From contig DATFLL010000021.1 in assembly GCA_035267785.1 (NCBI GenBank), forward strand, positions 1 to 21,589: a stretch of DNA of 21,589 bases, read 5' to 3'. The translations under genes and the position numbers were made by a program. Source of the DNA: DATFLL01 sp035267785 (GTDB lineage Bacteria > Pseudomonadota > Gammaproteobacteria > DATFLL01). Below, one piece after another: positions 6,496-12,892 of the stretch (position 1 is its first letter; each line of letters starts with the position of its first letter). The notes beneath the pieces are model-generated. The model saw only the letters and a program-made list of their open reading frames with translations, did not search any database and was not told where the DNA came from.

Positions 6496-6744
6496 ATGAA
6501 CCCGATACCCGCTATCACGCCCGAGTTGGCCGCCGAGCTCGAATTGCTCGCCGGCTACAATCTCGCCAACATCGGCGAGGGCCTCAAGGTCCACCACAAC
6601 GCTCAGCCCGCCATACGCGAGGCCGCCGCACGCCTCCACGCCAAGGGGCTGCTCACCAAATCCGACGGCGGCTATCTGACCGACGGCGGCATCGAGGCGG
6701 CGCAGCACGTGCAGACGGCGCTGGCGATCCTCGTTGGAACCTGA
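6496..6744 (+). CDS. TIGR02647 family protein
   Basis: An 82-residue protein starting 36 bases after the DsrE-like gene, with GGAGGAA upstream. It matches the TIGR02647 layout: ITPELAAELELLAGYNLANI near the N-terminus (7-26), then GEGLKVHHNAQPAI (28-41), a helix EAAARLHAKGLLT (43-55) and GGYLTDGGIEAAQHVQTALAIL (59-80). The helix-turn-strand order (helix, LLTKSDGGYLTDGG wing) suggests a compact winged-helix-like fold, which would fit DNA binding, but that is inference. The family is restricted to gammaproteobacteria as far as I know and has no assigned function. Confidence 0.85.
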   Translation: MNPIPAITPELAAELELLAGYNLANIGEGLKVHHNAQPAIREAAARLHAKGLLTKSDGGYLTDGGIEAAQHVQTALAILVGT

Positions 6745-7132
6745 GCGGCGCAGTCGTGAGCCGTCATCGTCGAGGGGCCGCCTGTGGCGCTGGGCTCACG
6801 GCCTGCTCGCCGTGGTGGGCTTCGTCCTCTCGCCGCTGAGCTGGTGGAACGACCTGTTCGTCAATGTGCCGCTGGCCTACCTCTTCTCGCTGCCGTTCGC
6901 GCTGATCGACGAGGCGCTGTATCTGCCCAGCTTCATTCTGGGCTATTGGCTGAGCAATATCCTCGGGCTGGTGCTGCTGCACAACGGAATAGGCGGTGTG
7001 CTGCGCGGCAGGCGGGTGGCGTTTCGCCTGCGCGCGCACCTGCTGTGGTCCCTGCTCTACACGGTCCTCATCGCCGTGGTGGTCTGGCTCGGCTGGCTGC
7101 CCTCGCCCGAGCGGTACCTGCCCACGCCCTGA
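6734..7132 (+). CDS. Conserved membrane protein of unknown function
   Basis: About 132 residues if it starts at the TTG at 6734, overlapping the end of the TIGR02647 gene by 11 bases; no ATG or GTG lies in frame before the first helix. No clear ribosome site is seen, so translation may be coupled to the upstream gene. The first about 17 residues are basic and polar, then three or four hydrophobic segments (about 22-35, 45-60, 64-83, 103-124). The motif WWNDLFVNVPLAYLFSLPFA is distinctive (paired Trp, Asn-Asp before a helix). I do not recognise a named family. Confidence 0.7.
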   Translation: MEPERRSREPSSSRGRLWRWAHGLLAVVGFVLSPLSWWNDLFVNVPLAYLFSLPFALIDEALYLPSFILGYWLSNILGLVLLHNGIGGVLRGRRVAFRLRAHLLWSLLYTVLIAVVVWLGWLPSPERYLPTP

Positions 7133-7432
7133 GGCGGAGGCGGGCCCTTGCGGATGTTGCAGCGCGCCGGCTTTGCTATGCTGCCAAAGGCGGGACGCCA
7201 GCCGGCACGCACAGGTACCGGGAGCCCGGCGCAGCCACATGCCGCGCGATGGCCGGACGGCTGCACGGCGGCGGCCGTTCGCCCGGCGCGCCGGCGGGGG
7301 TGCAGAGCGAGGGCGCAACGGCCGGTTATCGGGCCGGCGTCGGCGTGGACAGCGGTCTCGGCTTCGCCGTCGAACGACTCACGCCGGCGGCGTTGACGGC
7401 CCGGGCTTTATCAGCTGACGGGGAACATTATC
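7133..7432. other. Gap of 300 bases, no gene supported
   Basis: Open frames cross this stretch on both strands, but their products are Arg/Ala/Pro-rich with no recognisable pattern and no ribosome sites. TATGCT near 7175 could be a -10 for the downstream protease gene; I do not see a -35 at proper spacing. Confidence 0.3.
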
Positions 7433-8212
7433 ATGAACGAGTTTCAGGCCGCGCCCACGAGTGCGCCGTCGTCGGTCACGCCGTGGGGGCCCTGGGCGAC
7501 ACTCGGCCTCGGCCTGTTGGTTGCCGCCGCCTTCGTCGTGGTGCAGGTGGCCGTTGCGTTGATCTTTCTGATGGTCCGGTTCGGGCCGTCCCCCAGCGCC
7601 GACGCGACGGCGATGGCGGCCGCAGCCGAGACCAACGGCCTGCTCCTGGCGCTGTCCACCCTGGCCACGTGCGTGGTCTGTACGAGCCTGATCGTGGTCT
7701 TCGCGCGCATGCGCCACCCCGCACCGCTGCAAGAGTACCTGCGCCTGCGGGGTGTCGCGGGCACGACGCTGCTGCGCTGGATAGGTGCGATGGTCCTGGC
7801 CGCGGTCTGCTGGGACCTGTTGACCTGGCTGCTCGCACGCCCCGTTGTGCCGGATTTCATGCGCGCGACTTATACCACCGCGGGCAGCCCGGTCGTGTTC
7901 TGGCTCGCGCTGGTGGTGGCCGCCCCGCTGTTCGAGGAGTTGTTCTTTCGCGGTTTTCTGCTGACGGGGCTGCGCCGCTCGCGCCTGGGCGCCAGCGGCG
8001 CGGTGCTGGTCACCGCCTTGCTGTGGGCCGGCATTCACCTGCAATATGACGCTTACGAAATCGCCAGTATCTTCGTGTTCGGCATCATTCTCGGCGCGGC
8101 ACGAGTGCGCACCGGTTCGACCGTGACGCCGCTGCTCATGCATGCCGTGCTCAATCTGTTATCGCTGATGGAGACCGCCGCGTATGTCAGCGCGCACCTC
8201 AACGCCGGCTAG
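7433..8212 (+). CDS. CPBP family intramembrane metalloprotease
   Basis: A 259-residue integral membrane protein with about seven hydrophobic segments. The CPBP (Abi/CAAX protease-like) motifs are complete. EExxxR is in PLFEELFFRGFLL (E168, E169, R173). The second motif is LLWAGIHLQYD (H202). The third is LLMHAVLNLL (H237, N241). Together they form the metal-dependent intramembrane active site of Rce1-like proteases. The N-terminal about 20 residues are polar. GGGGAA lies upstream of the ATG. Bacterial members act in prenyl-protein-like maturation, bacteriocin immunity or stress signalling; which applies here cannot be told. It heads a run of small genes to 9357, starting 39 bases downstream, that may be cotranscribed. 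Confidence 0.9.
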   Translation: MNEFQAAPTSAPSSVTPWGPWATLGLGLLVAAAFVVVQVAVALIFLMVRFGPSPSADATAMAAAAETNGLLLALSTLATCVVCTSLIVVFARMRHPAPLQEYLRLRGVAGTTLLRWIGAMVLAAVCWDLLTWLLARPVVPDFMRATYTTAGSPVVFWLALVVAAPLFEELFFRGFLLTGLRRSRLGASGAVLVTALLWAGIHLQYDAYEIASIFVFGIILGAARVRTGSTVTPLLMHAVLNLLSLMETAAYVSAHLNAG

Positions 8213-8251
8213 CCTTCCCCAACGCCTGCCCGCGCCGGCGAAAGCGGGCCG

Positions 8252-8548
8252 ATGATGCGTCTGCTGCGATGGCTGCGGGTTGCGCTGGTCGTCCTGTTCA
8301 GTGCGGGCTGGCTGGTAGCGTTGTTGCTCGCCGGTCATTTCATGGTGCAGTGGGTGGACACCGACCTTGCGCCCCGACTCTACGGCCTGGCACCGACGTC
8401 GCACGGATTTCCCTTCCTCGATGCCGCGCGGGTCGCATTCTGGCTGGGATGTTATTGGCTGGTGGCGGTGGTCGTGTTCTGGTCCGTGTTCCTGGCCACG
8501 GTGCACTTCGGCCCGAATCGACGCGGGGGCGAGACCGGTGACGCGTGA
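8252..8548 (+). CDS. Small two-span membrane protein
   Basis: A 98-residue protein with two hydrophobic helices (about 8-32 and 58-84) linked by a loop containing WVDTDLAPRLYGLAPTSHGF. A short hydrophilic tail (RRGGETGDA) is cytoplasmic if the basic N-terminus MMRLLRWLR stays inside. AAAGCGGG precedes the ATG. The end overlaps the next gene's GTG start by 11 bases, suggesting translational coupling. I recognise no family. It probably acts with one of the neighbouring proteins. Confidence 0.65.
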   Translation: MMRLLRWLRVALVVLFSAGWLVALLLAGHFMVQWVDTDLAPRLYGLAPTSHGFPFLDAARVAFWLGCYWLVAVVVFWSVFLATVHFGPNRRGGETGDA

Positions 8549-8987
8549 GGCCGAAGTCCGTGACTTCGTGCGCCGGACGCTGGGCTGCAGCTGCCCCGAG
8601 CATGTGTTCGATCGCATCGAGGATGCCGAGTGCACCGCGCGCCCGGGCATGCCGGGCTATCGGCGTCTGGTGATCGGCGATCGCCTCCTGATCTATCTGG
8701 TCACACCGGTCGAGGAGGAGGCTGCGGTCGGTGCGGCGCCGCCGGCCGGGATCGCGGCGCAGCTGCCCGTTGTGCTGGCCAGCGGGCGCGCCGAGCGCGA
8801 TCGCCTGGGTCTGAATCGCTTTCGCGCCGTGGTACCGAGCACCGACCCGCCGCGGCTCGAGCCCGTCCTGCGAGAAGTGTTCGAGGCGTTTCGCGATCAG
8901 GTCGGCGACGACAAGCTGCACCTGCATGTCGTCGCACGCGGGGCGTGCCCGCCATCCCCGGGGGCCGGGGACGACCGCCGTGGTTGA
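8538..8987 (+). CDS. Conserved protein with CxCP motif, unknown function
   Basis: A 149-residue soluble protein starting at GTG 8538; the frame is open upstream but only this start has a purine-rich site (GGGGGCGAGA), and it yields the natural N-terminus TREAEVRDFVRRTLGCSCPEHVF. Cys16 and Cys18 in the GCSCPEHVF segment are followed by a beta-rich middle (GYRRLVIGDRLLIYLVTP) and a C-terminal alpha/beta part with RAERDRLGLNRFRAVV and DDKLHLHVVARG. I have a general memory of similar CxCP proteins in other proteobacteria but no named domain. The two cysteines could bind metal or be redox-active. It overlaps both neighbours, 11 bases upstream and 8 bases downstream. Confidence 0.72.
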   Translation: MTREAEVRDFVRRTLGCSCPEHVFDRIEDAECTARPGMPGYRRLVIGDRLLIYLVTPVEEEAAVGAAPPAGIAAQLPVVLASGRAERDRLGLNRFRAVVPSTDPPRLEPVLREVFEAFRDQVGDDKLHLHVVARGACPPSPGAGDDRRG

Positions 8988-9357
8988 GCTCAACCAACTG
9001 GTCAGCCTGTTCAACGCCATCGTGCGGATGCTCAAGGCCGCCGCCGAGCACCACGGGCGGCGCGATGCGGCCTATAAGCGAGCGCTGCTCGCCGTGTATG
9101 CCGCCAGCGGGGAGACCAAGTCCTACGTGACGGGCCTGAAACAGCGTAAGCACCCGGACCGCGAGCGCGAGGCCAAGCTGGTGCGCCTGTGGAACGAGGC
9201 GGCCGTCGAGCTGCGCGGGATCGACCGAGAGCTGGCCGATAAATGCCTGCTGCACGCCGATTTCCTGGCCGGCGCGACCCAGTGGTCCGATGCCGAAATC
9301 GACCGGGCCCGCGACTCGCTGCGCGAGCTGTTCGAGCAGGCGCGGCGGCTGCTTTGA
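8980..9357 (+). CDS. All-helical protein of unknown function
   Basis: A 125-residue protein beginning at GTG 8980 (sequence VVELNQLVSLFNAIVRM), 8 bases before the previous gene ends, with GGGG-rich sequence upstream. It appears entirely helical and charged: helices about 3-23, 28-43, 61-82, 86-96 and 103-124. It ends with a long amphipathic ARDSLRELFEQARRLL. One Cys is present near residue 91. There is no signal peptide or membrane segment. No family is recognised. The overlap pattern says it is made together with the CxCP protein. Tandem GC hairpins follow. Confidence 0.68.
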   Translation: MVELNQLVSLFNAIVRMLKAAAEHHGRRDAAYKRALLAVYAASGETKSYVTGLKQRKHPDREREAKLVRLWNEAAVELRGIDRELADKCLLHADFLAGATQWSDAEIDRARDSLRELFEQARRLL

Positions 9358-9408
9358 CCGGGCATCGATCCCGCCCCCCGGAGCGCAAGTGTTTGAAAAT
9401 GAAGAAGG

Positions 9409-9463
9409 CCGGCCGCCCTGTACAGCGGCCGGGCGCAGCGCGGGCCGCTGCGGCCGCGGCCCG
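9409..9463 (+). terminator. Tandem GC hairpins ending the 8252-9357 gene run
   Basis: CCGGCCGC (9409-9416) pairs with GCGGCCGG (9425-9432), and CGGGCCGC (9441-9448) with GCGGCCCG (9456-9463); both are perfect 8-bp stems. They lie 51 bases after the last gene of the cluster and well before the cold-shock gene. No T-tract follows, so intrinsic termination is not certain. Confidence 0.42.
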
Positions 9464-9610
9464 GGAATGCCCGCCGCGCCGCCTAAACGCGGGCTGGTTG
9501 CTGGTAAATCCGCCGGGTTTTGGCGTATGCTTGATGTAGCCTCTCGGGGCAGTTGAAAACCAACAACGAAACAATGATAGATAATAGAGTGACAAAGAGG
9601 GTGGAGCATC

Positions 9611-9823
9611 ATGGCTGAACGTGAGACCGGTACGGTTAAGTGGTTCAACAATGGCAAGGGGTATGGTTTCATTCAGCGGGAGGCGGGCGAAGACGTATTC
9701 GTGCATTTTCGTGCCATCCGCGGTGAGGGATTCCGTTCCCTGCAGGACGGTCAGAAGGTCGAGTTCACGGTGACACAGGGACAGAAGGGACTGCAGGCCG
9801 AAGATGTAGTGGTCGTCGAATAG
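9611..9823 (+). CDS. Cold-shock domain protein (CspA family)
   Basis: A 70-residue single cold-shock domain, the usual length, binding single-stranded RNA and DNA. It starts TGTVKWFNNGKGYGFIQ; RNP1 is KGYGFI (16-21) and RNP2 is VFVHF (29-33). Aromatic residues W11, F12, Y18, F20, F30, H32 and F33 form the nucleic-acid face. GAGGGTGGAG precedes the ATG. The upstream non-coding sequence (9464-9610) is long enough for a structured leader, as in many csp genes; TATGCT at 9526-9531 could be its -10, and TTGAAA at 9553 with an AT-rich stretch near 9578 is another option. Whether it is cold-induced cannot be judged. Confidence 0.95.
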   Translation: MAERETGTVKWFNNGKGYGFIQREAGEDVFVHFRAIRGEGFRSLQDGQKVEFTVTQGQKGLQAEDVVVVE

Positions 9824-9841
9824 AGGCAGTCTTTGTACACC

Positions 9842-9855
9842 GCATAGCGCTATGC
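9842..9855 (+). terminator. 14-base perfect palindrome after the cold-shock gene
   Basis: GCATAGCGCTATGC lies 18 bases past the csp stop. As RNA it makes a 5-bp stem with a GCGC loop; as DNA it is a perfect two-fold site. It may be a weak terminator or an operator for the next gene. Confidence 0.35.
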
Positions 9856-9968
9856 CCGCCGTTTAGGAATCCTATCCAAGCTACCAGACCCCCCCGCAGA
9901 TAGAGCTGTTTGTCCCGCCCGTGCGCGGTCGCGCGCGGCGGTTCCGACTACCCGATGACGGGGGCGCG

Positions 9969-10244
9969 ATGGACTGGAAGATTCTGTTGACGGTGTTCGG
10001 GACGGTCTTTGTCGCTGAATTGGGCGACAAGACTCAGTTAGCGACCATCTTGTTCGCCTCCAATCAGGAAGTGGACAAATGGACGGTATTTGCGGGCGCG
10101 GCCGGCGCGCTCGTGCTGACCTCGGCCATCGGAGTGGCCGTGGGAGGTACGCTGTCGCACTGGCTCAGCCCGCGAGCCCTGTCGTTGGTTGCGGGTATTG
10201 GCTTTATCGGCATCGGCGTCTGGACGCTGGTGCGCCCAGGCTGA
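9969..10244 (+). CDS. Half-size TMEM165/GDT1 (UPF0016) family protein
   Basis: A 91-residue membrane protein with three hydrophobic segments (about 5-17, 40-60, 70-87). The family motif E-x-G-D-K-T is present as AELGDKTQLATILFAS (16-31), where acidic E17 and D20 bind the transported cation (manganese or calcium in studied members). Full-size members contain two inverted copies of this unit in about 190 residues; here there is only one, so the protein would have to form a homodimer or pair with another half encoded elsewhere. GGGGGCGCG sits upstream of the ATG. I checked the leader for a yybP-ykoY manganese riboswitch and do not see its conserved core. Confidence 0.87.
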   Translation: MDWKILLTVFGTVFVAELGDKTQLATILFASNQEVDKWTVFAGAAGALVLTSAIGVAVGGTLSHWLSPRALSLVAGIGFIGIGVWTLVRPG

Positions 10245-10280
10245 TGTGCCGAGGCGACGGGTGAGGTTGCGCCCCTATCA

Positions 10281-10308
10281 TTGATTAAGTGTTTCCTAAA
10301 TGTAGAAC
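10281..10308 (+). promoter_or_regulatory. Candidate sigma-70 promoter for the PC4-like gene
   Basis: TTGATT (10281-10286) and TAGAAC (10303-10308) are 16 bases apart in a locally AT-rich stretch. The predicted start, about 10315, leaves a leader of about 70 bases before the ATG at 10385. Each hexamer matches the consensus at 4 of 6 positions. Confidence 0.4.
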
Positions 10309-10384
10309 GCCCCGAACCGAGCATCCCCGATAATGCGCTCCCGGATTCGGGACCTCGAGTTTTCAAGCGAAGGTTGGAGTTTTC

Positions 10385-10669
10385 ATGGCTGAAACCGTCG
10401 ACGAATTGACCGTCAACTACGAGGAAGACGGTATTCAAGTCACCAAGGAGCTGGACAAGAAGGTCCTGACCAAGGGGGCCTGGGCAACCATTATCTACCG
10501 CTATCAGGACTGGGATCGCCAAAAGGGCGATTACGGTCCGGACAAGTACACCATCCGCCGCTACCAGAAGCGCTACGGCGAGTACAAGCAGAAATCCAAG
10601 TTCAACATTTCCAGCAAGGACCAGGCGGAAAAGATCATCGAGGCCCTGCAGGACTGGATCAAGGACTGA
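10385..10669 (+). CDS. 94-residue protein, possible PC4/YdbC-like ssDNA-binding domain
   Basis: A soluble, highly charged protein with no Cys, rich in Lys, Asp, Glu and Tyr. GGTTGGAG is placed near the ATG. After an acidic N-terminus (1-25), the order is strand (WATIIYRYQDWD, 33-44), strand (DKYTIRRYQKRYG, 53-65), a basic strand (EYKQKSKFNIS, 66-76) and a C-terminal helix (SKDQAEKIIEALQDWIKD, 77-94). This is the strand-strand-strand-helix order of the PC4/YdbC fold. The alignment of W, R, W, KYTIR and the S-x-x-x-A-x-x-I helix start resembles what I recall of Lactococcus YdbC (W..., KYDIR, GKGITLS). If right, it would be a homodimeric single-strand DNA/RNA binder. No profile search was possible. 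The genes on either side are a membrane transporter and ycgN. Confidence 0.8.
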   Translation: MAETVDELTVNYEEDGIQVTKELDKKVLTKGAWATIIYRYQDWDRQKGDYGPDKYTIRRYQKRYGEYKQKSKFNISSKDQAEKIIEALQDWIKD

Positions 10670-10681
10670 GCCTCGGGGTCG

Positions 10682-11221
10682 ATGACGCCCGCCGCCGCCA
10701 TGGTCGATTCGGACACCGATAACGCAGGGCCGGATCCGCAGGCCGAGACTCCCTGGTGGGAGAGGGTTCCGCTGGAAGCGATGAGCCGGGCGCAGTGGGA
10801 GTCCCTGTGTGACGGCTGCGGACGCTGCTGCGTCAACAAGCTCATCGACGAGGACACTGGCGAGTTGGTGTTCACCAACGTCAGCTGTCGCCTTCTGGAT
10901 ACCCAAACCGGTCGCTGTACCGATTACGCCCATCGCCTCGAGCGTGTCGTGGACTGTGTGGTGCTGCGCCCCGAGGACCTCGGCGGCGGGGAGTCCGGCT
11001 GGGACTGGCTGCCGTCGAGCTGCGCCTATCGGCGCCTTGCCGAGGGACGTCCCCTGGCCTGGTGGCATCCGCTGGTTTCGGGCGACGCCGACAGCGTTCA
11101 TCGCGCGGGGATATCGGTGCGCCAGCGCGTCATTGCGGAAACCCACGTCCACCCCGACCAGCTCGAATGGCATGTGGTGGATTGGTTCGACGATGCGGGG
11201 GATGACGATGGTCAGGGATGA
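10682..11221 (+). CDS. ycgN: YcgN family cysteine-cluster protein (UPF0260)
   Basis: A 179-residue cytoplasmic protein starting 12 bases after the previous stop. The UPF0260/CxxCxxCC signature is intact: C43, C46, C49 and C50 in SLCDGCGRCCVNK, then C69, C79, C92 and C114, which could hold an iron-sulfur cluster or zinc. The WWERVPLEAMSRAQWESLCD start and the QLEWHVVDWFDD end are typical. An extra acidic N-terminal 24 residues before WWERV is longer than in the family as I know it, and an internal ATG (10700) is an alternative start. Function is unestablished; the relation to Fe-S or metal binding is family-level inference. The last 14 bases overlap the start of the next gene. Confidence 0.9.
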   Translation: MTPAAAMVDSDTDNAGPDPQAETPWWERVPLEAMSRAQWESLCDGCGRCCVNKLIDEDTGELVFTNVSCRLLDTQTGRCTDYAHRLERVVDCVVLRPEDLGGGESGWDWLPSSCAYRRLAEGRPLAWWHPLVSGDADSVHRAGISVRQRVIAETHVHPDQLEWHVVDWFDDAGDDDGQG

Positions 11222-12344
11222 GCGCCGCGTAAGACAAGGGTTCTGGCTATTTCCCCGCCTGCGGGCCCGGCTGGCCGGGTGGGCGATATTGACCGCCTTG
11301 GCTGCGGCGTGTGCGTCGCCGGCCGCTGCCGCGGCGCCGGTGGTTTTTCTCGATCGCGCCGCCGCGGCCCGTGCCATTGTCGACGACCACGCCCAACCTT
11401 ATTTCCACACGCTCCAGCCCATGGAGATGGCGGCCAAGACGGGCCGCCCGCTGACCGCCAGGACCCTCGCCGCCCAGCGGCGCGAGACGGGCCAACGCTA
11501 TCGGGCCGGTGTGCGCGAGTTCAGTGAGCAGGAGCGGACCGTCATCACGCGCATGGTTCGCGGTATCGATGCCGCGTTGAAGCACTATCCGCGCCTGGCG
11601 CGCGTTCCCTGGCGTTTTCTCAAGGTCGCCGACTCCATCGAGGGCGGTCTGCCGCACACGCGCGGCCCGTACATCGTTTTGTCGCAGTCGGTGTGCGAGC
11701 AGCTGTTGGGAATGGATGCCGCCCTGCCTAAACGGGAGGCGATCGCCGCTGCGGCGACGATCCTGCTGCACGAGCGCATACACGTGCTGCAGCGATCGGC
11801 GCCGGGACTGTTCGACAGTCTGTATCGTGACGTCTGGGGTTTCGTGCGCGTCAAGTCCATCACCCGCGACCCCTGGCTGCGCCGCCATCATCTGGCCAAC
11901 CCGGACGGCTCCACTGCGGGTCGCTTCTGCTGCTGGCTCTTTCCACTGCGCGGCGACGGCAACGAACCCGTGCACTATATCTGGCCGCTGGTCGTGTTTT
12001 CGGATGGGCCGGGCGTCAAGCGTATGCCGCAGGATTTTCGCATGCTGGCCATCGACGTGCGCCGCCGTGGCGACCACGCCCGGGTGATCAGCGAACCCGA
12101 CGGTCGGCCCCGCGCCCGCCCGCTGCTCGACGTGGCCGCCTATACGCGGGTGTTCGTTATCAGTCAGAACATCTATCATCCCAATGAGGCCGCCGCCGAT
12201 CTGCTCACGCAGCTCGTGCTATTCGACAGCCTGGCCGACACCAGCGGGCTGTCACCCCGGCGGCGAGCGGCGATCGACACATTCTTCCAGCCGCTGCGCC
12301 ACTGGGCCCGAGCCCACATGGGCGTACGCACGGCGGCGCACTGA
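11208..12344 (+). CDS. Exported protein with HExxH zinc-peptidase motif
   Basis: A 378-residue protein. The ATG at 11208 is chosen (an alternative ATG is at 11202) because GGGGGA ends 6 bases upstream; the frame is open much further but overlaps ycgN. Residues 1-43 are a signal sequence with a long basic N-region and core GWAILTALAAACASPAAAAA; Cys35 could be a weak lipobox, otherwise cleavage follows the Ala run. LLHERIHVLQR contains HERIH (188-192), the zincin motif; a third ligand could be Glu327 in HPNEAAADLL, spaced as in gluzincins (H-E-x-x-H ... E). A block of hydrophobic strands around VHYIWPLVVFSDGPG (255-269) lies between. No named family is recognised. It is probably periplasmic and translationally coupled to ycgN. 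Confidence 0.75.
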   Translation: MVRDERRVRQGFWLFPRLRARLAGWAILTALAAACASPAAAAAPVVFLDRAAAARAIVDDHAQPYFHTLQPMEMAAKTGRPLTARTLAAQRRETGQRYRAGVREFSEQERTVITRMVRGIDAALKHYPRLARVPWRFLKVADSIEGGLPHTRGPYIVLSQSVCEQLLGMDAALPKREAIAAAATILLHERIHVLQRSAPGLFDSLYRDVWGFVRVKSITRDPWLRRHHLANPDGSTAGRFCCWLFPLRGDGNEPVHYIWPLVVFSDGPGVKRMPQDFRMLAIDVRRRGDHARVISEPDGRPRARPLLDVAAYTRVFVISQNIYHPNEAAADLLTQLVLFDSLADTSGLSPRRRAAIDTFFQPLRHWARAHMGVRTAAH

Positions 12345-12370
12345 AGCTATCTGATCCTGGAGGGAATGCC

Positions 12371-12853
12371 ATGCCGTCGTTCGATGTCGTCTCCGAGGTC
12401 GACATGCACGAGGTGACCAACGCGGTCGATCAGGCCAAGCGCGAGGTCGCCAACCGATTCGATTTCAAAGGCACCGATTCGCACTTCGAACACGAGGAGG
12501 CGGCGATTACGCTGGTATCGGAGTCCGATTTTCAGCTCAAGCAGATGCTGGATATCCTGGAAAACAAGCTGACCAAGCGCGGTATCGACATCGCCTGTCT
12601 CAAGATCGACGAGCCGCACATCGCCGGCAAGCAGGCGCGCCAGACGGTCACGCTGCGCCAGGGGCTGGACACACCGCTCGCCAAGCAGATCGTCAAGCTG
12701 GTCAAGGACAGCAAGCTGAAAGTCCAGACCGCTATCCAGGGCGAGAAGGTGCGAGTGACGGGTAAGAAAAAGGACGACCTGCAGCAGGTGATGGCCCTGC
12801 TGCGCCAGGCCGACCTCGACCTGCCCCTGCAGTTCGACAACTTTCGAGACTGA
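12371..12853 (+). CDS. yajQ: YajQ family nucleotide-binding protein
   Basis: A 160-residue cytoplasmic protein of the YajQ/UPF0234 family, the usual length. It starts MPSFDVVSEVDMHEVTNAVD, has the conserved EVANRFDFKGTDS (28-40) and the second ferredoxin-like repeat beginning about residue 90 (QTVTLRQGLDTPLAKQIVKL), then VRVTGKKKDDLQQVMALLRQ and ends FDNFRD. Two RNP-like folds bind nucleotide; in Xanthomonas and Pseudomonas relatives bind cyclic di-GMP and act as regulators. Whether this one does is not shown here. GGAGGGAA precedes the ATG. The gene starts 26 bases after the HExxH gene. Confidence 0.95.
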   Translation: MPSFDVVSEVDMHEVTNAVDQAKREVANRFDFKGTDSHFEHEEAAITLVSESDFQLKQMLDILENKLTKRGIDIACLKIDEPHIAGKQARQTVTLRQGLDTPLAKQIVKLVKDSKLKVQTAIQGEKVRVTGKKKDDLQQVMALLRQADLDLPLQFDNFRD

Positions 12854-12892
12854 AGGGGCGCGCCTGAGGGCGGAGTCCGGGAGGCACCTATC

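Noticed and set aside
6784..8049. 421-codon plus frame spanning the membrane protein gene, the gap and the CPBP gene
   Set aside because: Ala/Arg/Gly-rich with no recognisable domain; the two genes in other frames show clear membrane segments and CPBP motifs.
9824..9968. yybP-ykoY manganese riboswitch in front of the GDT1-like gene
   Set aside because: The conserved purine core and paired-stem arrangement are not visible; only a short palindrome is present.
10809..11207. N-terminal extension of the HExxH protein into ycgN
   Set aside because: The extension is a frame shadow of ycgN; a signal sequence and ribosome site begin at 11208.
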